From positions 4,154,001 to 4,218,000 of the forward strand of contig JAEUWY010000001.1 in the NCBI GenBank assembly GCA_022059125.1: a DNA stretch of 64,000 bases, written 5' to 3'. The stretch comes from Corynespora cassiicola (lineage: Eukaryota > Ascomycota > Dothideomycetes > Pleosporales > Corynesporascaceae). This document shows positions 1-10,947 of the stretch, in pieces. Under the pieces are notes generated by a model. The model was not told where the DNA came from. It saw only the letters and a list, made by a program, of their open reading frames with translations, and did no database searches. The first letter of the stretch is position 1; each line of letters opens with the position of its first letter. The position numbers and the translations under genes are program-made.

Positions 1-770
1 AAAACCTTTAATAGCTTTTTAGATTAGCTTTTAATACTAAACTGTGCTATGCGCTACTAATAGCCGGGTAAGCTGCCTTTTTTAGCGTGGCAAATATCTG
101 CGACTTTAACGGTTATAGCAGCTTTTTTGCTAAGAGTAATGTTCCAAGCGCAGATGGCAAGTTTATAGGCCACAGTTCAGAATGAACAGGTTGGTGGCGA
201 GCTAAGTGGGCTCGGTTGGAAATGAGGCCGTCAGATCAACCTTGTCTAGCTTCCTCAAGCGCGCTTGAGACCCTGACGATTAGCGGTGAGACGATTTCGA
301 GACAGCTTTAGGCCGTTTAGAGCCAAAGGCCTTCGGGTGAACACAATGCACTGTTCAAAATTTTCATAGTACATAAGTAATCGAGCAGAACAAGTAGTAT
401 AAATATGTCAACGGAATTGTGATTGGCTCAGAGACTAGTTGCAGCGGAGAATTATTGCCTTGGTGCCTTGAGTGTGCATTAGTCACAATTGTTTTATACA
501 TGGTGCTTGCGTGTTCCATACGATCGCTTGTAGACAGATCTAGTCTTTGAACAGCGAGAAAAACGGAGATGCGGGAAAAATATGTGGAACTCGGACCCTG
601 AATGTGGGCCGTTAGACCCCTATCTCGCCGATCTGGAACATTGCCGCCTTTTTTTTCTGCTCGCACACCTGTCTTTTCAATTATCGACTTTATTTAAAAG
701 CAACCCGAAAGGGGCTCATTCTACTTGTCTCTTCGTCCTCGTTATCACTCGCTCAGTTCTCGACTACAAA
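1..770. other. Left-edge gap and desaturase promoter
   Basis: I see no gene here. The first ~180 bases are AT-rich with repeated TAGC/TTTTTTAGC-like words and many TA steps, which resembles the edge of an old mutated repeat cut by the window. The rest is ordinary intergenic DNA, and the last ~150 bases, with pyrimidine-rich stretches, should be the promoter and 5' leader of the desaturase at 771. Confidence 0.5.
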
Positions 771-2058
771 ATGAGCAAAACCGAAACCGTCATGTCACGT
801 GGTGACACTCATGAAATTCCAGACATCAAGGTTATTCGAGATGCGATTCCCCAGAAGTGTTTTGAGCCGTCTTTGTCCAGGTCAATGGGATATGTTGTTC
901 GCGACCTGGTTGCCGTCAGTATTATGTTTTACTGTGCAGCTACCTGGCTGGTACCCCTTCAATCAAGCTGGAATATTCCGCTGTGGGCATTGTACGGATT
1001 CGTCCAAGGTCTTTTCTTTACTGGCATTTGGATTCTGGCCCACGAATGCGGGCATGATGCCTTTTCGATGAACAGGAAAGCGAACTCTATCATCGGCTTT
1101 GTCCTCCACTCTCTTGTCCTAGTACCCTTCTTCTCTTGGAAGTTCAGTCATTCACGCCACCACCGATTCGCAAACCACATGGACAAGGACACTGTTTTCG
1201 TGCCGCACCGCAAAGATCGTTACCGTGCTAGCTTGAGAAAGCTTGCCAGTTTTCTGGGGTCAACAACTGAGGACGCGCCGATCGTGACTTTCTTGCAGCT
1301 CCTCTCACATCAACTCCTGGGCTGGCCAGCTTACATCCTACTGAATGCGGGCGCCGGAGAGAAGAGTCTCATCGAGTCTGACCGTGTGAGCGCACCGGCC
1401 TCTAAGCAGAGCCATCTTGATCCTACTTCCTTTGTCTTCAGGGACTCGGAACATCCGTTCGTGCTGATCTCTGACATTGGTTTACTTGCCGTCTTCTCGA
1501 TGTTATATCTCGCCTCCCAATCTCTTGGTCTCAAGGCCGTACTACTTCTCTACGGGATGCCCTATCTTTGGATGAATCACTGGCTGGGTAAGTATCCTAT
1601 TGTGTCATAGCACAAATTACGACTGTGCTAACATATCGTTTACAGTTGCAATCACATATCTCCACCATACGCATCCCGAGGTTCCACACTACGAGCATGA
1701 ATCCTGGACCTACCAGAAGGGTGCTTTGTCTACTATTGATCGAGATTTCGGCTTCATCGGTCGCCATTTCTTCCATGGTATCATCGAATATCACGTTGTT
1801 CACCACATATTCTCGTGAGTATTTCTGCTTCTTGGTCCTTGGGGTGCCGCCCAGACATGACACTGACCTGTTATCAGGCGCATTCCATTCTACCATGCGC
1901 AAGAAGCCACTGAGGCTATCGCCCCTCTATTAGGGAAGGCATATGTGCGGACCGAGGGTTCGTTCATGTATGATTTGTGGTCCACCTTCTCAACGTGCAA
2001 GTACGTTGATGAGAGGAAAGGCACTAAGCCTGGATATATGTACTGGGTTACGAAGTAA
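771..2058 (+). CDS. Delta-12-type fatty acid desaturase
   Basis: Exons 771-1587, 1646-1814 and 1878-2058 join to 388 residues. The three histidine boxes of membrane fatty acid desaturases are present: HECGH (91-95), HSRHH (127-131) and HVVHH (322-326), with hydrophobic spans between them. The family acts in the ER and inserts a double bond in oleoyl lipid to give linoleoyl lipid. Both introns have GTAAGT or GTGAGT donors and AG acceptors, and the phase closes exactly on the TAA. I chose the ATG at 771 (context CAAAATG); an in-frame opening upstream has no homology-like character. At 388 residues it lacks most of the N-terminal extension of many fungal delta-12 enzymes, so it may be a paralogue with another position or reaction (delta-15, acetylenase). 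A MATE transporter follows on the same strand, 1.3 kb away. Confidence 0.9.
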
Positions 2059-3361
2059 ATTAGCTCAACGGCAAAGTATAGAGGATAGAGTTAGAAAAAC
2101 TAGACGGCTGTACTACTACAATTTGATTGATGCAAAAATTAGCTATGTTGGTTAGCTTTGGTGCAATGCCCTCTCGACGTAGCCACCTTGAGCGCCCAGG
2201 TAGGTGGTGACACAATCACGTGACAACGAGCACACCCAGAAACCTGGGCAGTGTACTGGTCCGCGCAGAGTCACTGAACTGTGCTAGTCTTTGCCATAGA
2301 GTTACTAATTTGCCCAACTTCTTTTTAAATATTAATAATATCCCAATAACCTGAGCAATAAGCTTTGGAATGACCCTGGTTGTTTTGGGGGGAACTTTGG
2401 ATGGGAATAAATCTGTCGGGAATGACCAATCGGTGGCTTATTGAGCGAAAAACGTAATTCGACCGAACACCAACAGCCGAACCACGGTCCAGAGTTCCCT
2501 TGCATCTCGAACAGACGTAGCAACAAATCTATTTCAACAGAGCAGATTGTCCTAATTGAAATAACTGGAGTCTACCAAACTGGACAGATACGGATATGTT
2601 TGCATGCGCCTGGATAAGCAGTGAATGCAGTGCATTCGATTTGAAAGAGCATTGACATCCGAGACGGCACACTCGCTAAAACAAAACTCAATTCACCTCG
2701 TCTAACGGACCACGGATTGGCCCACGGCGATAGCGCACCAGATCCATGGTTGTCTACATAGATGACACCAGGCTCTGTTCACCATAAGGAAAGCTCGTTC
2801 TTGTGTCATTGGCCATGAATGCTCGGTTGTGGTTGTCTGGCGGATATCCACCTTAGCCGCGACACGTCCTCTTCCGATTTCTTGATTGAGAACCTGGTCC
2901 CTGGCCCAGCTGGCGTCACGTAAAACTTACCGAAGCCCTTTAGTCAAGAACGAACGGATGCAAGTCGATAAGGCTACCGCAACACATGCACTTGACTAGC
3001 CACTTGCGTCCAGTCAGCGCAACTTCGGCCCATGAGCTGGCAACTGAGCCATGCGAAAGTGCCTCATCGGTCGCCACTTGCAGGTTCGCCCCCAGTGAAT
3101 TGGTAAGCTTGGCGCCATTGGCTCGGCCGCAAGCCATTCGAGGTGTGGAATCTGTACCGTTATCAATTCTGTCGACTTACTCTCTATTGTCATACGCTCT
3201 CGAAGTCTAGATTCCATTCTGGTTTGCGTGCTTAAATGCTTACTCTCCCGCGTGTTGGAGGACACAATGTTTTGAGTCGTATGTCAATACCAAGTACGGA
3301 CACGGATTAATTGTCAACGTGTCGGCTTATAATTTTTCTTCTGATTTTGCACCGTATCGAA
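2059..3361. other. Intergenic gap, no gene seen
   Basis: This 1.3 kb stretch lies between the desaturase stop and the MATE transporter start. Only short openings without family features occur on either strand. It should hold the desaturase 3' end and the transporter promoter. I see no RNA gene or repeat. Confidence 0.5.
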
Positions 3362-4992
3362 ATGGCTGGAGGCATTACCAAGAGTCGGCCATGGATGTCA
3401 TCTCTCTTCAAAAACACCAGATCCACAGGTCCGAACGAGACTCCCAATGAGCGGACATCGCTCCTTCCTCCGACCCAGCACGAAGAATGGTACACTGGCG
3501 AATCCCATGATCTTGTAGATGGGGATGCCACCCAACTACAACTCGTGTTACAGGAGCTCTGGATACTGTTCAAGGGCTCCGTTCCAGTTGTGTTAGCCTA
3601 TGCACTGCAGAACTCGCTACAGACAGTTTCTGTTTTAATCGTTGGGCGACTTTCACCGGAGGCGCTAGCTACAGCAGCATTTTCCTACATGTTTGCAATG
3701 GCTACAGCCTGGCTCATTGCTCTTGGAGGCACGACGGCGATCGACACTTTGGCCTCTGCCAGCTTCACAGGGAGCAAAAACCGCCACGATCTTGGCATCA
3801 TCCTGCAGAGGTCCATCGTTGTGCTCACATTGTTTTATATCCCTATAGCCGTACTATGGATATTCTCCGAGCCACTTTTCAAGGCGCTTGGCCAGGAAGA
3901 TTACATCGCACGAGACTCGGCAAGGTTTTTGTCAGTCCTTGTCCCCGGTGGCATCGGGTACATTTATTTTGAGGCGCTGAAAAAGTACCTGCAGGCTCAA
4001 GGTAGACAAAAACAGTGCCAGCACTACCATATTCTAAGCTAACCAAGCTAGAAATCATGAGACCCGGCACATATGTGCTGTTGATCACATCTCCTATCAG
4101 TGCAGCCCTGAATTACATCTTTGTCTACAATTTCGAATTTGGACTTCTCGGTGCGCCAATTGCAACAGGAATCGCCTACTGGATGTCCTTCCTTCTGCTT
4201 CTCGCGTACGCGAGTTTTGTGGATGGCTGGGAATGCTGGGGAGGGTGGAGTCGTAAATGTCTGCGGAATATGGGGACATTTGCGCGGCTCGCATTCCTCG
4301 GAGTCATTCATGTGGGAACAGAATGGTGGGCATTCGAGGTTGTCGCACTCGCTGCTGGCAAACTAGGCACCATTCCGCTCGCAGCGCAAAGCGTGATCAT
4401 GACAACGGACCAAGTCATGAACACAATTCCGTTCGGTGTAGGAGTCGCGACCAGCTCACGAGTGGGCAACCTTCTTGGAGCACGCAATGCAAAAGGCGCG
4501 GCAAGAGCGGCAAACACTGCAGCTATCTTGAGCATGATCCTTGGAACTCTTGTGCTAGCCGTTCTAATGGGCGTCAAGGATGTTTATGCCAAGATATTCA
4601 ATGACGATATCCGAGTCATTAAACTCACCGCAGAGGTCATGCCCTATGTTGCTCTCTTCCAAATTGCGGACGGTCTAAATGGGAGTTGCGGAGGGTCACT
4701 GAGAGGGATGGGCCGACAGCATGTCGGAGCAACTGTCAACATTGTCAGCTACTACTGCGGAGCACTGCCTCTGGGCATTTGGCTGGCTTTCCATGGATGG
4801 GGCCTGGCCGGTCTTTGGGTAGGGCAGTGCATTGCGTTGTATCTGGTAGGATTCGCCGAATGGGCCATTGTGGCATGGAGCAACTGGGATTATCAGGTGA
4901 AGAAGGCCTTCGAAAGAATGGATTCAGATGACAGGGCGGAGCTGGGGGTGCCAGACGTAGTTGCACCGAGCGCTGGAGTGGTGCAGGAATGA
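3362..4992 (+). CDS. MATE-family multidrug/toxin efflux transporter
   Basis: Two exons, 3362-4001 and 4052-4992, are split by a 50 nt intron (donor GTAGAC, branch GCTAAC, acceptor CTAG) and give 526 residues. After a hydrophilic N-terminal tail of about 75 residues come about 12 hydrophobic segments in two homologous halves, as in the MATE fold. Family-typical stretches are a VPVVLAYALQNSLQ-like opening helix and the MRPGTY...SPISAALNY loop just after the intron. MATE proteins export cationic or xenobiotic compounds in exchange for H+ or Na+; the closest known fungal type is yeast Erc1. Substrate cannot be read from sequence. An ATG at 3311 is also in frame, but the one at 3362 (CGAAATGGCT) gives the usual tail. 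It follows the desaturase gene on the same strand; any functional link is speculative. Confidence 0.92.
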
Positions 4993-5960
4993 CAATGGCG
5001 ACTTAGTTATGGCATATGAGATATTAGCAATGACACTTAGACAATAGACAGAGATAGACTCCCGGTCAATCTCAGCTACTGTATGCATGTTCTGTTCGAT
5101 ACTGTCCATTCTGGGTTAAGCGAGTTGCAGGCCCAAGAAGCTCGGGTCACCCAAACCTCACCTTTGCCCACTTCTCCAGGTACGGAGATCGGCAGCTTTC
5201 CCCACGGCCCTAGATAGGACAATGACGATGCATGGAGCTGGAGTCTTGTCGTCCTATCATACACAACTAGGATTGCCCCAAAATGCCCCGCCCGAGACGT
5301 GCGTTCTATCATGGCCTGGCTGTGGCCGTCACTATTCAGCAATAGCCACATGTCCATGTCAAATAGCCGAATTAGAGACCGATATCAGCGAATTGAAGCC
5401 GCAGGATGTTACAAACCACGTTACGAGCGACTGCATAGACGATACGTAAAGCCTGCAGCGGGGAACTTTCCAAGCCTGTATCTCCCAGTATCTGCGACCT
5501 TGGGATCCAATTATCCGCCACCGCGGCGATAAGACGTGGTTCAAGAGGCTTGCGAACGTTGAATTTCACCTTTACGAAATCGTCCATGCCTGATTTCATT
5601 GGCTGGTTCGTTGTACATCGCGCCGTCATCGCACATGGCGGGGTCCCCACTTCTCAAAAGGCCCACATCTCCGATGCTCATGCATACAAGGGGCAATTGC
5701 AACAGCTACACGCCGAGTGGAAAGTATCGGGCAGTCCCTAAACCAATTGCAGGCAGTAAAGAGCTCACCCTACATGTGAGCTGGCCCAGGACTGAAACTT
5801 AGCTGTTTACCTAACAGCAGCTGGTAAAGAGGTTGGCGATACTGAGGGGCATGAAGGCTGACGTTGTTATTTACTTGAGCTTCCCGCGCCAACGAATGTA
5901 GGGCCTCTTCACTCCTCAATACCGAGCTCGAACTCCTCTTTGCAGCAGAAGCAATCTACA
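4993..5960. other. Intergenic gap, no gene seen
   Basis: About 1 kb with no supported coding region; openings of 60-90 codons on both strands have no domain-like content. It includes the MATE 3' end and the promoter of the ureohydrolase gene. Confidence 0.5.
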
Positions 5961-7521
5961 ATGAAGTTTTCCAGCGCCATCCTATCCCTTGCGGTCACCG
6001 CAGCTGCTCATTCCGGCCATGAGCACGACCAAGATCCAATTTCTGGACCCCATGAGGGTTTGTGGTACAATACCCTCCCAGGAGACGGCGGTACTCAAGT
6101 GAGGCTCTATACAAATATCCACTGGCTTCGACTAAGTTGAGTGCAGGCGGATTCGGTTTTCTCCGGGATTTCCACCTTCGGTCGCATTAAGTACCATCCG
6201 TGTCTATCTAGCCGCGACGTGAAATATGACATTGCCTTCATTGGTATGACTGCCATCATATTTGAAAAGAGTTAAGCTGATGTCGTCACAGGTGCCCCGT
6301 TTGACACTGGCACTTCGTACCGCCCGGGGGCTCGATTTGGGCCCAGTGGCATCAGGCAAGGTTCTCGTCGCCTCAATCTCTAGTATGTTTCCTCAGCACG
6401 CAGGCTTACTTTGCTCTTTGTGGGCACAAGGCTCACGAAGAGTCGGATTTAGTGGCGGATATAATGTTCCACTCGACGCGAATCCATTCAATTCTTGGGC
6501 CAAGGTGATTGACTGCGGTGATATCCCTGTGACCTCGTAAGTGGCAGTAGCTAGCAAAACGAAATCATGTGCCTGACGAGATGTAGATACGACAACGCCT
6601 ATGCCCTCCAGCAGATTGAGCACGGGCACAACCATCTTCTTTCGCGAGCTCCCTACACAGATGCGGAAAAACGCGGGCTTTCCAAGACTGGGAGGACCTT
6701 GCCCCGTTTGATCACACTAGGCGGCGACCACACCATAACTTTGCCGCTGTTGCGCTCCATTAACCGGTAAGCAAGAAGGCACCAATTCTGGATGCTTAGG
6801 CCGATGCTGATCTGATGGTAGCGAGTATGGACCAGTGAGCGTGATTCACTTTGACAGCCATCTGTAAGCTGAGACGTACCGCGTCTGTGAGGGCTATGCT
6901 GACACAGGCAGTGACACGTGGAGGCCAAAGGTGTTTGGCGGTTCTCCCAGCGAGCAAGCAAGCATCAACCATGGAACCTACTTCTTCCACGCTTCGCAGG
7001 AGGGTCTTCTTGCCAACGACTCCAACATCCATGCAGGCATCCGCACGACGCTCTCTGGACCGTCCGACTACGAGAACGACGGGTACTGCGGATTTGAAAT
7101 CGTCGAGGCGAGGGAGATTGACAAGATTGGTACCGAGGGAATCATCAAGAAGATCAGGGAGCGGGTCGGAACGGAGAAACCAGTGTATCTGAGCATCGAC
7201 ATCGATACGCTTGACCCAGCTTGTAAGTGGGACTGGCCTGGAGAGATGGAAGCAGACTGACAAGCGGTGACAGTCGCCCCTGCCACGGGCACCCCCGAGA
7301 CGGGCGGATGGTCCACCAGAGAGCTGCGCACAATCATCCGCGGACTGGATGGCATCAACCTTATTGCTAGCGATATTGTAGAGGTTGCTCCGGCCTACGA
7401 TACGAACGCCGAGTTGACCACCATGGCGGCAGCAGATGTCCTCTACGAAGTCATGACGCTCATGGTGAAGAAGGGGCCATTGAGCCTGGGCTCTGGAGAG
7501 GAGCAGGTGGAACTCAAGTGA
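5961..7521 (+). CDS. Secreted agmatinase/arginase-family ureohydrolase
   Basis: Eight exons (5961-6098, 6147-6243, 6292-6382, 6453-6536, 6587-6766, 6822-6863, 6912-7222, 7274-7521) join in phase to 396 residues. The binuclear-manganese ligands of the family are all present: GGDH at 182-185, DSHLD at 208-212 and SIDID with D307/D309, followed by the TGTPE loop. The family hydrolyses guanidino compounds (agmatine to putrescine and urea, or relatives such as guanidinobutyrate). The N-terminus ([19 protein letters not shown]) is a clear signal peptide, so this copy should enter the secretory pathway, unlike cytosolic arginase. Agmatinase is the nearest description; the real substrate is unknown. 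One intron (6383-6452) has a weak pyrimidine tract, but phase and protein continuity (Y-GGYNVPL) support it. Confidence 0.92.
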
Positions 7522-7917
7522 TTTGTTGGTTGGTGGCGGCGTTGGGGGAGCTCCAGGGCGCAGATGAGGTGGACAGATGATTGGATGTGTAGGTGCCCTG
7601 GGTAGATGGGATGGGCGCGTTGTGGTCTCGGCTGTGCAGCCAATAGGCATGGGTGATTGGTAATGGCCGCCAGGGACGCGGACCAGGACGGGCACAGGCC
7701 GGACACAGGCCGGCTTGACCCGCCTGCGGGCGCATGACATAACACTAGGTAGCCCCGAGCCTTAGGGCCGGCTCATCACATTTCAAAGACAATTCACAGC
7801 TGCGCATCCTCGCCCTCACGCCCTGCCCACCATCTGTTCTCCCCCACCCCCATCCATCGTTCCTGCAGTCCGCCGCATCTGCCGCCTTGTCTCCACACCA
7901 TTGCCGTACCCGCGACC
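7522..7917. other. Intergenic gap between ureohydrolase and ISA1
   Basis: About 400 bases, GC-rich near its end with a pyrimidine-rich leader (CCCCCACCCCC-type words at ~7835-7855). I take it as ureohydrolase 3' end plus ISA1 promoter. No gene is seen. Confidence 0.5.
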
Positions 7918-8725
7918 ATGTCATTCCCCAGGACGGCGGGTTCTTTCGCCCGCTCGACCTCTTCCGCCTTTTCCAGATTCGCCGCCCTTCCCCCGGCCAC
8001 ACGCCGCTGTCCACGATGCCTGCGGGCCTTCTCCTCGTCGGTGCCCTACCGCCAGCAGCCGAAGCGACAGCTGCAGACCGCCAGCGCCTACCACCCAACC
8101 TCGCTGCACCAGGACCCGCCGCCGCGCAACTTTGGCGTCCCGGATACCTCGATAGCTGGAGCTAGGTCTGACGTCGGTAGCTCAATACCCCCGCCATCGC
8201 CGCAGCCACAGTCACACTTAAAGCACTCTGAAGCGTCTGCCCAGAAAGAATCTGCCAGTGCTGGTGTGTCAGAGGGCGAGGCACAAAAGAGTCAGCCCGC
8301 ACCAGCCCAGAAGTCACTGAGACCTCGCCGCTACAACTTTGGGCCTCGCAAAGCCACCATCAAGCTCAGCCCGTCGGCTGTATCCCACCTCAGAGAGCTT
8401 TTGAACCAGCCTGAGCCGAAGCTGATAAGAATTGGCACAAAGGCCAAGGGCTGCTCGGGGCTGGCCTATCATCTGGAGTACGTGGACAAACCCTCTATGC
8501 TGGATGAACAAGTAGAACAAGACGGTGTCAAGGTCCTCATCGACAACAAGGCCCTGCTTAATATCATTGGGAGCGAAATGGACTGGTTGGAGGACAAGCT
8601 AAATCAACGCTTCATTTTTAAGAACCCCAACATCAGTGAGTGCATTCCCGAGAACCCTCTAGATGCGGCGCTGACTATTACCAGCCGAGCAGTGCGGGTG
8701 TGGAGAGTCCTTTAGCGTTTCGTAG
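7918..8725 (+). CDS. ISA1: ISA1-type mitochondrial iron-sulfur assembly protein
   Basis: Exon 7918-8635 and a short last exon 8685-8725 (49 nt intron, donor GTGAGT) give 252 residues. The last exon is essential because it supplies the C-terminal CGCGESF motif (Cys243, Cys245) that pairs with Cys179 in KGCSG, the three cysteines of A-type Fe-S carriers (IscA/HesB). The first ~40 residues are rich in Arg, Ser and Ala with no acids and look like a mitochondrial presequence; residues 60-140 are a low-complexity linker. Together with Isa2, the family is needed to mature [4Fe-4S] proteins such as aconitase and radical-SAM enzymes in the matrix. The gene converges on the Dabb gene, with only 74 bases between the two stop codons. 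Confidence 0.93.
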
Positions 8726-8799
8726 TCATCATGGCATCATCACATGGCGTAGCATACCCGGCGTTTTACCTCGGCAGGCACCTGGCCTACATTATATTT

Positions 8800-9244
8800 C
8801 TAAAGCTTTCCAGGCTCGAAATCGAGCACTTTGACATTCTGTATCAACTCTCCCGCCGATTTGACAAAGCCCAGGTGTTCTGGGTCTTTGGTCAGGTAGT
8901 AATCACGGTCCTCCTCGGCCTCAAATTCGACGACGAAGCCGTGTGTGTAACCGCCCTGGCTTAGTAAGCACTACAGGCGCTGCAGTGTTGGTTTGGGGGT
9001 CGAGTTACAGCGTGCCCTTCGGGACTGTTGTTCCTACCGCCCGAGCATGATTTTAGATAGGGCTTTTTGGTTGTTGGATGAAGACACGTCTCCCGAAACG
9101 CCAGCATCCGATTGCAAGCCTGTATATAGCAGTCAATATGTATCATTATACCGTTGATGTCAAGAGCGGCGAGCCTACCTGCTCCACTTGTTCCTGCGTC
9201 ACCGTTGGCTTCCACTCAAACAGTACAATGTGAACGATGGCCAT
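8800..9244 (-). CDS. Stress-responsive A/B barrel (Dabb) domain protein
   Basis: This small gene is hidden by its introns. Reading the minus strand, exons 9179-9244, 9009-9119 and 8800-8955 join in phase 0 to 110 residues. It opens MAIVHIVLFEWKP, the first beta strand of the dimeric alpha/beta barrel, and contains GGYTHGFVVEFE and DPEHLGFVKS, both hallmarks of Dabb proteins, before ending shortly after LDFEPGK. Donors are GTAGGC and GTAACT, acceptors ACAG and CCAG. The fold is a ferredoxin-like dimer found in stress-induced plant proteins, in fungal ethyl tert-butyl ether degradation-like proteins and in some polyketide cyclases. The catalytic role, if any, is unknown. It converges on ISA1. 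Confidence 0.87.
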
Positions 9245-9448
9245 TTTTGGTTCGTGGAAGGCGGGGTGCTTTGAGGTCAGAGACGGAAGTCGTCGGCTGT
9301 AGAACCGTGACGTTTAGACGCCAAGATTACCCACTCTTAATGCCGGCGCCGCACCCCCCCTGCGAGGCCTATGCCATGACGAACCTGACATGATCAACAC
9401 AGCAATCTGCACCTCAGCTGGCACCTTTACCACCGCACCCTTCTCGCC

Positions 9449-10411
9449 ATGGCGTTGTCAGCTCCGCTGCCTGATCAACTGATCTATTTGATCATACGCT
9501 TCGCCGCCGCGATCCCAGACCTTCCTTTATCCATACAGACGCCGCGCACCACAACGACACTGTCCCTGAAGCAGCTCATCCGGTCCAACCTCCCACCAAG
9601 CCATGTGTCAGCGCGTCTTCGCCTTATATACGCTGGGAAAGTGTTGGCAGACACAACACCACTGTCCAACTCCCTAAGATTACCCCCACCGTCGCCCCGA
9701 AGACATGGAAGGCACGAGAGCGGCCCAGGCAGCAAGAACAAAGGGAAACAGCCTGTGCAGGAACCACAGGTAGCCAATACGGAGGATAGGAATTTGCTAT
9801 TTGAGGCAAAGAAGTACTACATCCATTGCTCTCTTGGCGATTCTCTCAGTCCATCTGAGCTCGCTACTGAAGCGACTCTGGCTCAGACGACCGAAGCATC
9901 TCTGAGATCACAACACCAGACATCTCTGGACTCCTCGTCAGATTGCGAGATAATCCATGGCAATGACGCGGACCGAAGGCCATCGGCTTCTGCTGCTACG
10001 CCTGCGCCTCAGGGCTTTGATCGGCTGCTCTCCTCCGGCTTTACCCCTCAAGAGGTCGCAACCCTCCGCTCGCAGTTTCAAAACAATCTTTCTTATACGC
10101 ACACCCCTGATACAATGCCATCGCAGACGGAGATGCGTGCCATGGAAGACAGGTGGCTGGATTCCACCGCTACCGATCCATCGTCTGCATTGACAGGCGA
10201 TGCTGAGGGTGGCTGGGGTGCTGGTTTCACTGTCGAGGAGGGGGGACTGGACGACATGCTTTACGGATATTTGACAGGCTTTTTCTGGCCTCTTGGAGCT
10301 CTCATATGGGGCTTTAGAGAGGAGGGCGTTTGGCCTCGCCGGCGACAGCTTGCTGTTGTCATGGGTGTTGTTTTAAATGCCGCCTTTGGGTTCATGAGGT
10401 GGAGCTCCTGA
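9449..10411 (+). CDS. DSC3: DSC E3 ubiquitin ligase complex subunit 3
   Basis: A single exon of 320 residues. The N-terminal ~75 residues have a ubiquitin-like layout (LSIQTPRTTTTLSLKQLI..., RLRLIYAGKVLADTTPL), then a Ser/Pro/Gln-rich linker, then a conserved block around FDRLLSSGFTPQEVATLRSQF, and two hydrophobic C-terminal segments (~270-290 and ~300-318). This order matches fungal Dsc3 (DUF2407 family), a Golgi/endosome membrane subunit of the DSC ligase that activates the SREBP sterol/hypoxia regulator and sorts membrane proteins. The start at 9449 has a good context (CGCCATGGC). It is divergent from the Dabb gene across 204 bases. Confidence 0.85.
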   Translation: MALSAPLPDQLIYLIIRFAAAIPDLPLSIQTPRTTTTLSLKQLIRSNLPPSHVSARLRLIYAGKVLADTTPLSNSLRLPPPSPRRHGRHESGPGSKNKGKQPVQEPQVANTEDRNLLFEAKKYYIHCSLGDSLSPSELATEATLAQTTEASLRSQHQTSLDSSSDCEIIHGNDADRRPSASAATPAPQGFDRLLSSGFTPQEVATLRSQFQNNLSYTHTPDTMPSQTEMRAMEDRWLDSTATDPSSALTGDAEGGWGAGFTVEEGGLDDMLYGYLTGFFWPLGALIWGFREEGVWPRRRQLAVVMGVVLNAAFGFMRWSS

Positions 10412-10947
10412 AGCGAACACATGGCTACTGAAACAACAGCATCCCCTCACAGCCTTTTGGGACCCCAGATGGCTGTGCTTTGCCATGGCCCAAGCTTAAC
10501 TAAGAACAAGTTACGCCAGCTTTATCCTATTCACATGTCGTTGCAGCTAACTGGAATGTCAGTTCTTAAGTTAAACATAGACAGTGGCTGATGAGTTCAC
10601 CCTACAGCCTCGTCTTCTTCATACAACACCGCACATTATTATGCCATCAAAAATTCTTTACTGTAAGATTGGCAGATTTCTCAGTGATATCAGTGTTGTT
10701 CTAGAAGGTTATAGTATTCAGAAAGAGCGACAATATGGAAGATAAGGGTAAAGTGCGCAGAGTATATGTACAAGTTGTATCACAGTGGCGCAGAGTCATA
10801 TCCAACCTTTCATCGTTATCTAAATGGAAACTCCTGCCACTCGGCCACTTAAAACTACACATATTAACATACAAAGCTCAGCACATCCACTGCCATGGTC
10901 CACTTGAAACTATGAGTTGATCTGATTTGCGGAGAACTGCACCCCAT
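10412..10947. other. Convergent 3' flank of DSC3 and RRG9
   Basis: About 540 bases between two stop codons; moderately AT-rich in the middle. I expect two 3' UTRs and see no gene. Confidence 0.5.

Noticed and set aside
6796..7740. Minus-strand opening of 314 codons
   Set aside because: Antisense to the ureohydrolase exons; no recognisable domain.
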